A DNA stretch of 64,000 bases from Trichomonas vaginalis G3. Its lineage: Eukaryota > Parabasalia > Trichomonadida > Trichomonadidae. The notes below the pieces were generated by a model. That model did not search any database. It worked only from the letters and a program-made list of their open reading frames with translations, and was not told the origin of the DNA. Of this stretch, positions 33,068 through 41,495 are shown in pieces. Within the stretch, counting starts at the first letter, position 1. The number at the start of each line of letters is the position of its first letter. The stretch covers positions 15,438,001-15,502,000 of the forward strand of contig NC_067205.1 in assembly GCF_026262505.1 (NCBI RefSeq), in the 5' to 3' direction. The position numbers and the translations under genes were made by a program.

Positions 33068-33205
33068 AGTAGTAGGATATGACGGGTTTAGTGACTTTTT
33101 TTGTTACATCTATATATAGACGATGCATTAAAATATATTTATTTATAAATCATTAAAAAAAATTAACATTAATTTTAAAAATTTATTTTTTTTATCTTTT
33201 ATAAA
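33068..33205 (+). repeat. Left terminal inverted repeat of the Maverick
   Basis: 138 bp matching the complement of 51562-51699 with only small indels in A/T runs. Its inner end contains TTTATTTTTTTTATCTTTTA, the same T-rich leader that precedes start codons throughout the element, so it carries an inward-facing promoter-like signal. Confidence 0.93.
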
Positions 33206-33222
33206 AGAAGCTATATATATAG

Positions 33223-33436
33223 ATGATGTCAGATATTCCGCGATTAATTAAACATTGTTTAAATCCTGAATGGGTTTAAATATCATCCATGTAAAATTTG
33301 AGAACTTGGTAACGAAAAACTTCAGAAAAAATTAAACGAAAGACTATCAAAAGATAAAGTTGAAAGAGTAAATAAACTCGCTAAAGGTAATGGTAATGAT
33401 GAAGAAGAATTTGATGAGTTCAACATTGAACTTTAA
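33223..33436 (+). pseudogene. Decayed small gene next to the left Maverick end
   Basis: ATG at 33223 or 33226 opens MSDIPRLIKHCLNPEW. A one-base shift near 33272 leads to GFKYHPCKI, an in-frame TGA, then a Lys/Glu-rich helix (ELGNEKLQKKLNERL) and an acidic end (DEEEFDEFNIEL). If the TGA was a cysteine codon, a PCKIC metal-binding pair results. Too short and damaged to assign. Confidence 0.4.
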
Positions 33437-33440
33437 GAAA

Positions 33441-33807
33441 CTAATGATTATTTGAATTTATGAAATCAATTATTTGATTCATTCTTTCTTCAATCTCTTC
33501 TATTCTTTTTGTTAAATCATCAATTTTCATTAATGAGGTGATTCTTGATTGAGGAATAGATTTCAAACTAACCACTCCTTTTATTTTTGAAATTTTGAAT
33601 CCATCAACTTTAAACATTTTATTCAATTTACATGTTGTCAATTCTTCAAATAATTTTTTATTATTAGCATAATAGTCATTAAATTCTTCAACAGATGAAA
33701 AAATTTTTATTTCAGTAATTGGTTTAACAACGTTTATTTTTGTTGAACATTTTCACTTCATTTATTTCTTCCTCCTCTGTTTCATTTATTTTTAAAATCG
33801 GTTTCAT
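33441..33807 (-). pseudogene. Small Maverick protein with C-terminal coiled coil, one frameshift
   Basis: The gene starts at the ATG at 33807 (MKPILKINETEEEE...), shifts frame near 33740, then continues INVVKPITEIKIFSSVEEF through to KRIEEIEERMNQIIDFINS. The final 25 residues are a coiled coil. The stop lies 4 bp from the stop of the convergent gene on the other strand. Family not recognised. Confidence 0.5.
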
Positions 33808-33873
33808 TTATCATTAAATAAAAATTAGAATATAAGTGATGAAATATATTTTTTAATTAATATTAAATCAGAA

Positions 33874-34142
33874 ATGGCGGCAGGATTCTTTAAAAAATTA
33901 TGGGATGGAATTAAGAAAGCTGCGGTTGGGTTCATAAAAAGATTATTAAACCCGTTGCAAACTTTTTGGCACCAGTAGCGAAAACGGCAGGAACTATCAT
34001 AGGTGGAGTATTAGGTACTAAAGCAGGTAATCCGGCGATGGGAGCACAAGCAGGTAACGCAATTGGTGGAATAGCTGAAGGAATACTTAATAAAATAGGG
34101 GTAGATAGTGGAAAAATAAATTTAAAATTATTTTTATCTTAG
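33874..34142 (+). pseudogene. Small amphipathic-helix plus glycine-rich hydrophobic protein, one frameshift
   Basis: Starts MAAGFFKKLWDGIKKAAVGF, an amphipathic basic helix. After a one-base shift near 33945 (in an A-run) it continues as KTAGTIIGGVLGTKAG and NPAMGAQAGNAIGGIAEGI, a small-residue, membrane-seeking stretch. The plan (membrane-active N-terminal helix plus flexible hydrophobic region) is reminiscent of adenovirus protein VI and other small internal virion proteins, but this is analogy only. It converges on, and overlaps by 9 bp, a gene on the other strand with nearly the same N-terminus. Confidence 0.55.
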
Positions 34143-34347
34143 TATCGGTTGTAGTCTTTGATAAACTTTTTCTCCTTTATTTAAAACTTCTCTTATTGGG
34201 GCAGCTTTTGGTGTTATTGATTCAGCAACGTCACTAATTGCTTCTTTATTCTTAAATATCCAATTTGCCCTTCTTCAATGTTTCCCAAACTTTACTCGCT
34301 CCTCTTTTTACTTTATCCCACAGTTTCTTAAATATACCTGCAGCCAT
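34134..34347 (-). pseudogene. Paralogue of the preceding gene on the opposite strand, one frameshift
   Basis: Starts MAAGIFKKLWDKVKRGASKV at 34347, matching MAAGFFKKLWDGIKKAAVGF of the convergent gene at 10 of the first 11 positions. After a shift near 34270 it continues ANWIFKNKEAISDVAESITP and ends KVYQRLQPILR. The C-terminal halves differ: this one is polar and helical, the other Gly/Ala-rich. The stop codons of the two genes overlap. Two genes sharing an N-terminal helix point to duplication followed by specialisation. Confidence 0.55.
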
Positions 34348-34417
34348 AGTTGATTATTTCATTAAAATTAAAAATTCATTTTCATCTTTTAATTTTGATT
34401 TTTTTATTTATTAATAA

Positions 34418-36056
34418 ATGACGACTAACTATTTAGTGCCAAACACTAAACCGATTAATGGAAATGTGTTTCATTCATTCGAAAAGATAAATGAAATATT
34501 CGCAAAGAATGACGGTAGAAGATATTATAGAGAACTTGAAAGTTCATGCTATGACTCTGATGCTCCATATTTTGATGATAAACAAACTCATTTAAGAATT
34601 ACAAATCCAGCTCATGATGTGAACCAATTAGGTGACACATATATTAAACGCAAAGTTAAAGCAACTCTAGTTTCAAATAAAGCTTTCACATGTGATGCCG
34701 CTTTTAAATGCATGCGTTTATTCGTTGGTTACAAATCATCAAATCAAAGCTTTAAACAATTAGAAGTAGAAACCGAAAGAGGTGATGCCGGTTATCTTCA
34801 GATGGATTGCGCCCGTGAATCTTTCGCATTTGCAACATATAAACCAAAATCAGAAAGGAAAGTTAAAAAGTTTGTTCATTCGTTATATAATAATGTTCAA
34901 AAATATGATAACTCAGTATGTGGTAAATATATTGACCCTTCAGAAGTTTTCAAGAAAGCAAATGAAGAAGTTGATGTCACTTTTGATATGATTATTCCGG
35001 TAAATGATTTGTTAGCATTTCAGGCGTTCGATGATTATCCTAAATCATTTGGTGATATCATTCTTAAATATTATGTTTTCAGGGATACTTTAGTATTTTG
35101 TCAGGTTGACCCGTTAAGAGTTGCTGATTTACAAAATTACGTTTATGAAAAGATAACTGATGAAAATTATGAAAAGATTATGAATCATGTTTATAAATAT
35201 GATCGCAAATTCCAACAAATCGGACTTCCTGCCAAATTAATTACAAGCTTAGCCGCTACATCTGCTGACGCAACAGTTGATGACGTTATTATTTCATGCA
35301 CAAAGATGGAAGTTTTAGAGGATAAATGCATTACACCAGGATACGGTTTAATTGAAGAATCAGTTAAAGCAATACCACGTTTATTCAGTAAGGAAGATCC
35401 ATTCATGATTCCAGCTCAACATATTGACGTTCGTTCACTAAATGGAGGTTGCATCACTCCTGAAGGTATTAGCTCAGATTTCTCATACGCTCTTCATAAT
35501 GTTACAGATGTTGTGTTAACATTTCCGAAGAATGCAATGCAAAGAACAGTTTTAGAAAATCCAATGCTTCGAGGTCTTCAGGTCACTATAGATTCCAGAA
35601 ACTTCCCCGATCAAGCGATGACCACAGTGGGTGACATATTCTTTACACGTATGCTTCAAGCTTCTGATTTAGATGGAGTGAATGAATGCACGGAAGAATA
35701 CGAGGACTCATTAACTAGACCACTGAATGATGATGATGGCGCCATTAGCTAGAACATGGAAAGACCAAACTTCATTCTTATGCACTATTCCAGTTCAACG
35801 TGATGGAGCGGGTATATTCTTTGATGGATTAGAAACTTTCAACTCACAAGTTACAGTACAAGTGAAAGCTTATCCAATCATTCAGGGTGAAAATGACACT
35901 TACTGTTCAAAGGTGACAAATCCTCCTCAGGTTTGGTTTACTAGGACTACATATTGGACATGGACACCGGATGAAGGTTTGAAATATCATCCAACAGGTA
36001 CACCACCACAGTATAGAAGTTCATATGATGAAATATTGATGAATAGAAATGTTTAA
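34418..36056 (+). pseudogene. Maverick major capsid protein, one frameshift near the 3' end
   Basis: The first frame runs 444 codons (34418-35752). The second (from about 35740) adds roughly 100 residues, giving about 545 in total, the length of Polinton double jelly-roll capsid proteins (called PY in the older nomenclature). The break lies in GATGATGATGGCG, where a slip is easy. The sequence is beta-rich and low in helix, as two jelly rolls require. Its C-terminal third aligns block by block with the divergent capsid protein at the left edge of the window. It heads the morphogenesis block, directly before the packaging ATPase, the expected order. Confidence 0.7.
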
Positions 36057-36080
36057 AATTATAAATTTATTTTTGATTAA

Positions 36081-36908
36081 ATGGATTTAAATTCATACAC
36101 TCCTTATGAAGAATTAGCAGGAGTATATAATACATACATAGATGATATGATTAATGAAGCATTGAGTGATAATAGAAATGCTCTATCTAAGGAAAAATTA
36201 ATGAAAATTCCATATTCTGAATGTTACTTAAATTCAATCACTGCAGCAATTGGTAAACAGAATAAAGGTAAAACATTAACGATATTAAAACAAATTATCA
36301 TTATTGCTAACACTTCCCCCATTCACATGTGTTAATTTATATCAACCGTTCAGGTTCACCTTCAGATGATACATTTGAATCTTTAAAGCATTTAATCAAA
36401 ATTCCAATTATTTATTTATCACAAGAAGAAGCAGAAGATTATTTAAAAAACTTTTTAATGTATAAAGAATTATATAATACAATCAAGAAGCAAGGATTAG
36501 AGGATAAAATTATTGATAAACAACGGGATGAATTATTTGAAACACTTTCTATTTCAAATTTTGATAGAGAATTTTTGCATTCACTCATTTTTCTAGATGA
36601 TGCAGTGAAATCAAAACTAATAACAAATGAGAAATCATATTTTAATCAGTTATTAACTCAATGTCGACACATTCAGTGTTCATTCTTTATGGCTGTTCAA
36701 TATTTCAAAGCATTAAGCACAAACATTAAATCAAATCTATCAACACTTTTCATTTTCAGTGGGTTTAGTCGTCAACAGTTGAAACGTTATGCTTTATCAA
36801 GTGAATTTACCAATGAGCATTAATGAACTTTACACACAATATCAGCAATTAGGTGAACATGGAAAAATAATAGTTGATTTAAATAAAGGAAGTGTTAAAT
36901 TTGATTAA
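36081..36908 (+). pseudogene. Genome-packaging ATPase (FtsK/HerA, A32-like), two frameshifts
   Basis: The first frame carries a P-loop (GKQNKGKT, residues 58-65). After a shift in a C-run (near 36315) the protein continues with HVLIYINRSG and later the Walker B strand SLIFLDDAVKS, followed by a sensor-like region (CSFFMAVQYFKAL) and FIFSGFSRQQLKRY. A second shift near 36820 leads to the natural end, VDLNKGSVKFD. P-loop, DD Walker B and a glutamine-containing sensor strand in a ~270-residue protein next to the capsid gene are diagnostic of the A32/HerA packaging motors of Polintons and virophages. It pumps DNA into capsids in the family. Confidence 0.75.
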
Positions 36909-36948
36909 CTTTTTATAATTAATTTTTATTTTTTATTTATAATTAAAC

Positions 36949-37846
36949 ATGACAGAAATGGCAAATCTTCTACGGGTTCCATTAAAACAAGGAACAAACA
37001 AAAGGGGTGCATATAATAGAACTATGAAAGTTCCTGATGGAATGAAAGAATTAGTTCATATTGTTGCTGGTCTTCAAAAAGATGTTAAACAAATGAGAAA
37101 CGTTTTAACATTACCAGAAGCTCAAGCATATGCCAAACGTCAAGGTCCAAATTGGGAAGCACACAAAGCAGACATTACGGGTCCAAATGGAAAACCTGAT
37201 GGTATAAATGAAGTTTTCGTTACTGATGGTCAAGGTAATATTAAAGTCATAAATGGTTATAAATTAACTATATCTGATTATCCTAAACGTAAAGCATATA
37301 ATGAACGTTATCCTATGCAATTTGATGAAAATGGAAAAGCTGTTAAACAATACATTGGAGAAGGTGAAAATGGTCCAATTAATTCATACCGTATAATCCA
37401 TATTCTTATTTCAATGAAGAATTAAATGCTATTGAAGAGGGACCGGATGGATTACCACGATATTCTAACCAGTTTGATGGTCAATATGCAAATATTAGAC
37501 CGAAATTTCAGCTAAGAAATTCTTTAAAGTTGCTTTATTCGATCCAGTTTTTGCAAATGTTAAAGATGAACTTAAACAGCACTTCCAACCAATTATAGTA
37601 GCAAGAATTGCATCAGGCGCTTTATCTCAAGCATTCAAAGATTTAATTAAGAAACCATTATATCAGCAACGAGGTTTAACTTATGATTTAGTTAAGGAAT
37701 CAGATAAAAGAAAATTTGAGAAATCAGATGATTATAAGAATGCAATTAATGAATATATTAGGTCTATTAATTACGATGAAACAGCTAAAAATCAACTTCA
37801 TGAACAAATACAGGGAATAATAGATTCAAAAGTTCCAGCAAAATAA
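36949..37846 (+). pseudogene. Conserved Maverick virion-type protein of unknown role, two frameshifts
   Basis: Three frames make one protein of about 298 residues: 36949-~37400, then [20 protein letters not shown], then KKFFKVALFDPVFANVKDEL to the stop at 37846. The middle contains [17 protein letters not shown]...INGYKL...[13 protein letters not shown], a pattern similar to the PX-type protein described in Polintons, but this is from memory and not verified. It lies between the ATPase and further virion genes, so a minor structural role is likely. Confidence 0.5.
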
Positions 37847-37878
37847 AAGTTTAAATATATTTTTTTATTCGAATATAA

Positions 37879-38547
37879 ATGAGAAGACGTTTCACTAGTC
37901 AAAAGAACACTAACGCAAAAGCAGAAATTACGGTTGGTTATAACGTAAATGATGATAAATCACGAATTATTCAAAATGTTAAAGGTAATGTTAGCCCCGA
38001 ATTAACAAGGTCAGCAACTCAACCAAATTTATTAACTCGTGACTTACCGAAAAAGGAGGAGGAGCAAAATACAGAAGATGGAGACCCAATCATTTTATCT
38101 GAACCCGGTAAAGAACCCGTTGAAATTCCCACTTATCCAACATACCCCCCGCCTCTTTCATCAAACATCGAGAACCCATATAAAATAGACATTAATTCTG
38201 AATTAATGAAAATTTACCGTGATATAATAATTAATAATTATGATTCAATAATAAATTTAATTGACCAATCCGGTTTAATTATTTTACCTTATGAATCATT
38301 AATTCACATTATCGCCATTCTTTGTGATGTTCAAGATTCAGACGTTAAGATTCAATTTTTCATAGATGATGAGGTTTCATGCTGCGGAACAGTTGCAAAA
38401 ATAAATCCTATAAAGGATATTAGCACAATTAAGATATCAAAGAATGGAACAACAACTGAACTTCATTTAACATATAATGATATTTATAATAAAATAGTTG
38501 ATGAATATAAAATATCACTTGAAAAATTCTTTGTTAAGGCTATTTAA
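37879..38547 (+). CDS. Maverick protein with Pro-rich hinge, unknown function
   Basis: 222 residues, intact. A basic N-terminus (MRRRFTSQKN) is followed by a charged, Pro-rich hinge (about residues 55-95, YPTYPPP) and a compact C-terminal alpha/beta domain (about 100-222). The leader TTTTTTTATTCGAATATAAATG fits the element's start pattern. Its stop overlaps that of the convergent gene. The basic arm plus domain suggests a DNA- or capsid-contacting protein; not recognised. Confidence 0.6.
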   Translation: MRRRFTSQKNTNAKAEITVGYNVNDDKSRIIQNVKGNVSPELTRSATQPNLLTRDLPKKEEEQNTEDGDPIILSEPGKEPVEIPTYPTYPPPLSSNIENPYKIDINSELMKIYRDIIINNYDSIINLIDQSGLIILPYESLIHIIAILCDVQDSDVKIQFFIDDEVSCCGTVAKINPIKDISTIKISKNGTTTELHLTYNDIYNKIVDEYKISLEKFFVKAI

Positions 38548-39023
38548 TATTCAAGCATTAACATTATCGAATAATAATCCTTTGAATCATAATCAATAAT
38601 AATTGACCTTTCACCAGTTTCTATCGTTTGTTTTATTTCTTTTTGTTCCCCACTATCCGGATCGGTCATTGTAATTGTTTTTGTTATAGTATCAGCTTTA
38701 TCTTTAACTTCAATCTTTTTTCCATCGGGATATTTAAACCAAAATTCCAAAAAATTCGATATTGTCAATCTGTTCATATTTAATCTATCAATTACATTTT
38801 TAATACCATCTGAAAATCTTATGAAATGGTCATTATATGGGTTTGATTGAACTAAATTTGAATGAAGTGAAATATAACCTGTTGATGAATATGACACTGA
38901 CTCATATTTTCTGAAAACACTAAAATTTATAACATGAATGAATTTCTTATTCGTTGAATTTATGAATTCTTGAGGTAATCTTATTCTAGTTTTATTTATC
39001 ACTGGAAAATAACGCTTTACCAT
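38544..39023 (-). CDS. Maverick protein of unknown function, convergent with the previous gene
   Basis: 159 residues from the ATG at 39023; a start at 39056 is open but would overlap the divergent gene at 39043. Beta-rich, with a turn-rich PDGKKIEVKDKAD segment and a Thr-rich strand (TITKTITMTDPDSG). It is the only leftward gene inside the structural block, with 19 bp to the divergent neighbour and a 4-bp stop overlap with the convergent one. Possibly a minor capsid or vertex protein; not recognised. Confidence 0.55.
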   Translation of the reverse strand: MVKRYFPVINKTRIRLPQEFINSTNKKFIHVINFSVFRKYESVSYSSTGYISLHSNLVQSNPYNDHFIRFSDGIKNVIDRLNMNRLTISNFLEFWFKYPDGKKIEVKDKADTITKTITMTDPDSGEQKEIKQTIETGERSIIIDYDSKDYYSIMLMLEY

Positions 39024-39042
39024 ATTTTTAATCGTAATAAAA

Positions 39043-39753
39043 ATGTCAATTATCAATATTATTTCGAATAATAGCTGTGAATTAAATTTAACAGTTAGCG
39101 GAATTTATAATGTTACTCTCGTTTCTGTGAGTGGTAAATTTAATCCCATTCTTTTAGACCCTTCAGATTATATATCATTTATTAAAGATGACCATGAAAA
39201 AACGTATGATATGTATATAAATAATGTGATAGCGAAATGGGATATTAACATGATTTTAAGTTATTTAAATGAATCATTTATCGTATGGTATGAAGAAAAT
39301 TTTAAATCAAAACCTGATAAACTTTTTGAACTTGATGAAATAAATAACCTTATTAAATTCCCACCGAAAATTAAATTTTGTACTCCTCATCTTCGTTCAT
39401 TGTTGGGGATATTAAATTTTGAAAAAGATGTTGGGGATGTTTTGTATTCTGACACTGGTTCCAATTTCATTTTAATAAAATGTGATAAAGTTAATACCCC
39501 AATGAGATTTTCACATCAAACATTAGACCCTAACTCTTACCCATCAATACAAAACATTTTATCCATCAACTTAAACACATTTTCTTTATCATATCCGTTT
39601 CAATTATCCGGGAATTCATTTATTCTTCATTCAAAAGATTTATCAAATATTAAATTTAGAATAACTGACCTATTTGATTGTGATTTAGAATTTATGAATG
39701 AAATATTATGGCAATTTCAAATAGAGAAAATAGCTGATGAGATAACGGATTAA
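39043..39753 (+). CDS. Candidate minor (penton-type) capsid protein
   Basis: 236 residues, intact, beta-rich. The segments KFPPKIKFCTPHLRSLLGIL, then ILSINLNTFSLSYP, and finally RITDLFDCDLEFMNEILWQF resemble the strand order of Polinton penton/minor capsid proteins, in which a lowered-complexity LLGF-like turn precedes the last strands; the resemblance is one of pattern only. It lies between virion genes and the fibre gene, where a penton would be expected. Alternative: an unrelated virion protein. Confidence 0.4.
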   Translation: MSIINIISNNSCELNLTVSGIYNVTLVSVSGKFNPILLDPSDYISFIKDDHEKTYDMYINNVIAKWDINMILSYLNESFIVWYEENFKSKPDKLFELDEINNLIKFPPKIKFCTPHLRSLLGILNFEKDVGDVLYSDTGSNFILIKCDKVNTPMRFSHQTLDPNSYPSIQNILSINLNTFSLSYPFQLSGNSFILHSKDLSNIKFRITDLFDCDLEFMNEILWQFQIEKIADEITD

Positions 39754-39777
39754 ATATTTATTTTTAAATCATAATAA

Positions 39778-40959
39778 ATGATTAAACAACAGCAACCACA
39801 ACAACTTATTACATACGCCATATATGCATATAATTCAAAGACGGCAGAACAAACGCAAAGGTTGAAATATGGAGATTTGGAGATAGTATTGAAAAATGGC
39901 CATTTCGAATTCGTTTGCAAAGGTGGTGCAATGATATCAAATATAAAAGAAATTTTATTTATGAATTCAAAAATTAAAGGAATAACGGATGATATAACAT
40001 CAATTCCACCAGAAGAACAGAGATATTACGCATTAAATGCATTTCCTAAAGTTTTGAAGATTGGAAGATTTAATTTAAATGAGGAATTCATAGAAGATTT
40101 CCTAAACGACATAATGAAGAAGGTGGATAAGGAATATGTGGATAGTGAGTTAATGAAGAAAGCAGATAAGGAATATGTGGATAGTGAATTAAATAAGAAG
40201 GCAAATTTGGTTTATGTTGATGAAAAAGATAATGAAATTAAAGAAAAAGTTGAATGGTATCATGAATGGACATTTGAGACTTTTAAAGTTAAAGCTGATA
40301 CAGGATGGGTTTTAGGATGTTTAGACCTTAAAGCAGATAAAACTTATGTTAACGATGAGTTAGAGAAGAAGGCGGATAAGGAATGGACATTGGAGACTTT
40401 TAAAGTTAAAGCTGATACAGAATGGGTTTCAGGATGTTTAGACCTTAAAGCAGATAAAACTTATGTTGATGAAAATTATGCAAAGAAGTCGGAAGTAAAT
40501 GATGTGATTACAAGCATGAAAAATGAAATACTTCAAACATTATATCCTGTTGGTTCTATTTATACGTCAATGAATTCAACAAATTCAGCAACAGTTTTAG
40601 GTTTTGGTACGTGGAAGCAGATTGTAGATAAATTCTTATACTGTGCTAGATATTCAAAGCAAACAGGAGGTTCGAAGAAAATTAAAGAAGCAAACCTTCC
40701 ACCGCACACTCATACAGGAACGACAAACTTTTCTGGCGACCATAGCCACTCATTAAGAGACCACCCATTATACAACTCAGACTATGAAGCTGGCAATGAT
40801 GTTTTATCTCCAGCTTATAACAATTCAGCAAAAAAGACTTTTCGACAAACTGAACCGGGAGGAAATCATGTCCATACTTTCACAACAAATCCAACAGGCT
40901 TGGGTAAAGATTACATGCCACCATTTGTGACTATATTCGCATGGTACCGCGTTCAATGA
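39778..40959 (+). CDS. Fibre protein with coiled-coil repeats and phage tail-collar-like tip
   Basis: 393 residues, intact. After a globular N-terminus (1-110) come repeats of the KADKEYVDSEL type and two copies of a longer unit beginning WTFETFKVKADTGW (~112-240), which would form a trimeric shaft. The C-terminal domain (256-393) begins YPVGSIYTSMN and ends PPFVTIFAWYRVQ, with LGFGTWKQI and three His pairs (HTHTG, HSHS, HVHTF). That is the tip domain of phage short tail fibres such as T4 gp12, where histidines bind metal. It implies a receptor-binding fibre on a Maverick virion. Horizontal gain from a bacteriophage is the simplest source. Confidence 0.8.
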   Translation: MIKQQQPQQLITYAIYAYNSKTAEQTQRLKYGDLEIVLKNGHFEFVCKGGAMISNIKEILFMNSKIKGITDDITSIPPEEQRYYALNAFPKVLKIGRFNLNEEFIEDFLNDIMKKVDKEYVDSELMKKADKEYVDSELNKKANLVYVDEKDNEIKEKVEWYHEWTFETFKVKADTGWVLGCLDLKADKTYVNDELEKKADKEWTLETFKVKADTEWVSGCLDLKADKTYVDENYAKKSEVNDVITSMKNEILQTLYPVGSIYTSMNSTNSATVLGFGTWKQIVDKFLYCARYSKQTGGSKKIKEANLPPHTHTGTTNFSGDHSHSLRDHPLYNSDYEAGNDVLSPAYNNSAKKTFRQTEPGGNHVHTFTTNPTGLGKDYMPPFVTIFAWYRVQ

Positions 40960-41055
40960 ACGCTCAATGTTTGTGAAACAAACTTTAGAACGGACTGAAA
41001 GTCCTGAGCTCCAAAAGAGCGAACGGCATAATTTAACATTTTATTTTTATCATAA

Positions 41056-41238
41056 ATGACAAAATTAATTAAGCCAACTATTTCTAAATTAATGATACCA
41101 ATGAAATCATTTCATGGAGTACTTATCCCAGGTTCTTCACAATTAGCCGGGGCAAGTGTTGTGACTCAAGGTGGAACATTAGCGAATCCATTCAAATTAT
41201 TAACTAAAGATGAACTTAATAAAATGATGATAAAATAA
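41056..41238 (+). CDS. Small Maverick protein, unknown
   Basis: 60 residues, with the standard TTTTATTTTTATCATAAATG leader. Mixed composition with a small hydrophobic centre (SSQLAGASVVTQGG). Last gene of the rightward block; the first repeat block begins 25 bp after its stop. Confidence 0.45.
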   Translation: MTKLIKPTISKLMIPMKSFHGVLIPGSSQLAGASVVTQGGTLANPFKLLTKDELNKMMIK

Positions 41239-41262
41239 CTGATAACAAAATTTTATTTCACT

Positions 41263-41474
41263 GCTACCATGTTACCATGTGCTACCAGGTTAATTAACTT
41301 CTCTTAAAAATGATGACAACATGACATTTTGACAACAGTTCAGGAGGAAGGCATTTATGAATTATTTTTGAAGAACTGAAGGTGCTACCATGTTACCATG
41401 TGCTACCAGGTTAATTAACTTCTCTTAAAAATGATGACAACATGACATTTTGACAACAGTTCAGGAGGAAGGCA
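41263..41474. repeat. Left repeat block flanking the primase-helicase gene
   Basis: Two identical 91-bp direct copies (41263-41353 and 41384-41474) separated by 30 bp. Each opens with clustered TACCATGT-type iterons (GCTACCATGTTACCATGTGC) and contains TGACAACATGACATTTTGAC. The whole block is inverted on the other side of the gene at 43881-44101. No coding potential. Confidence 0.9.
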
Positions 41475-41495
41475 AAAATAAATTCAAATCATACT

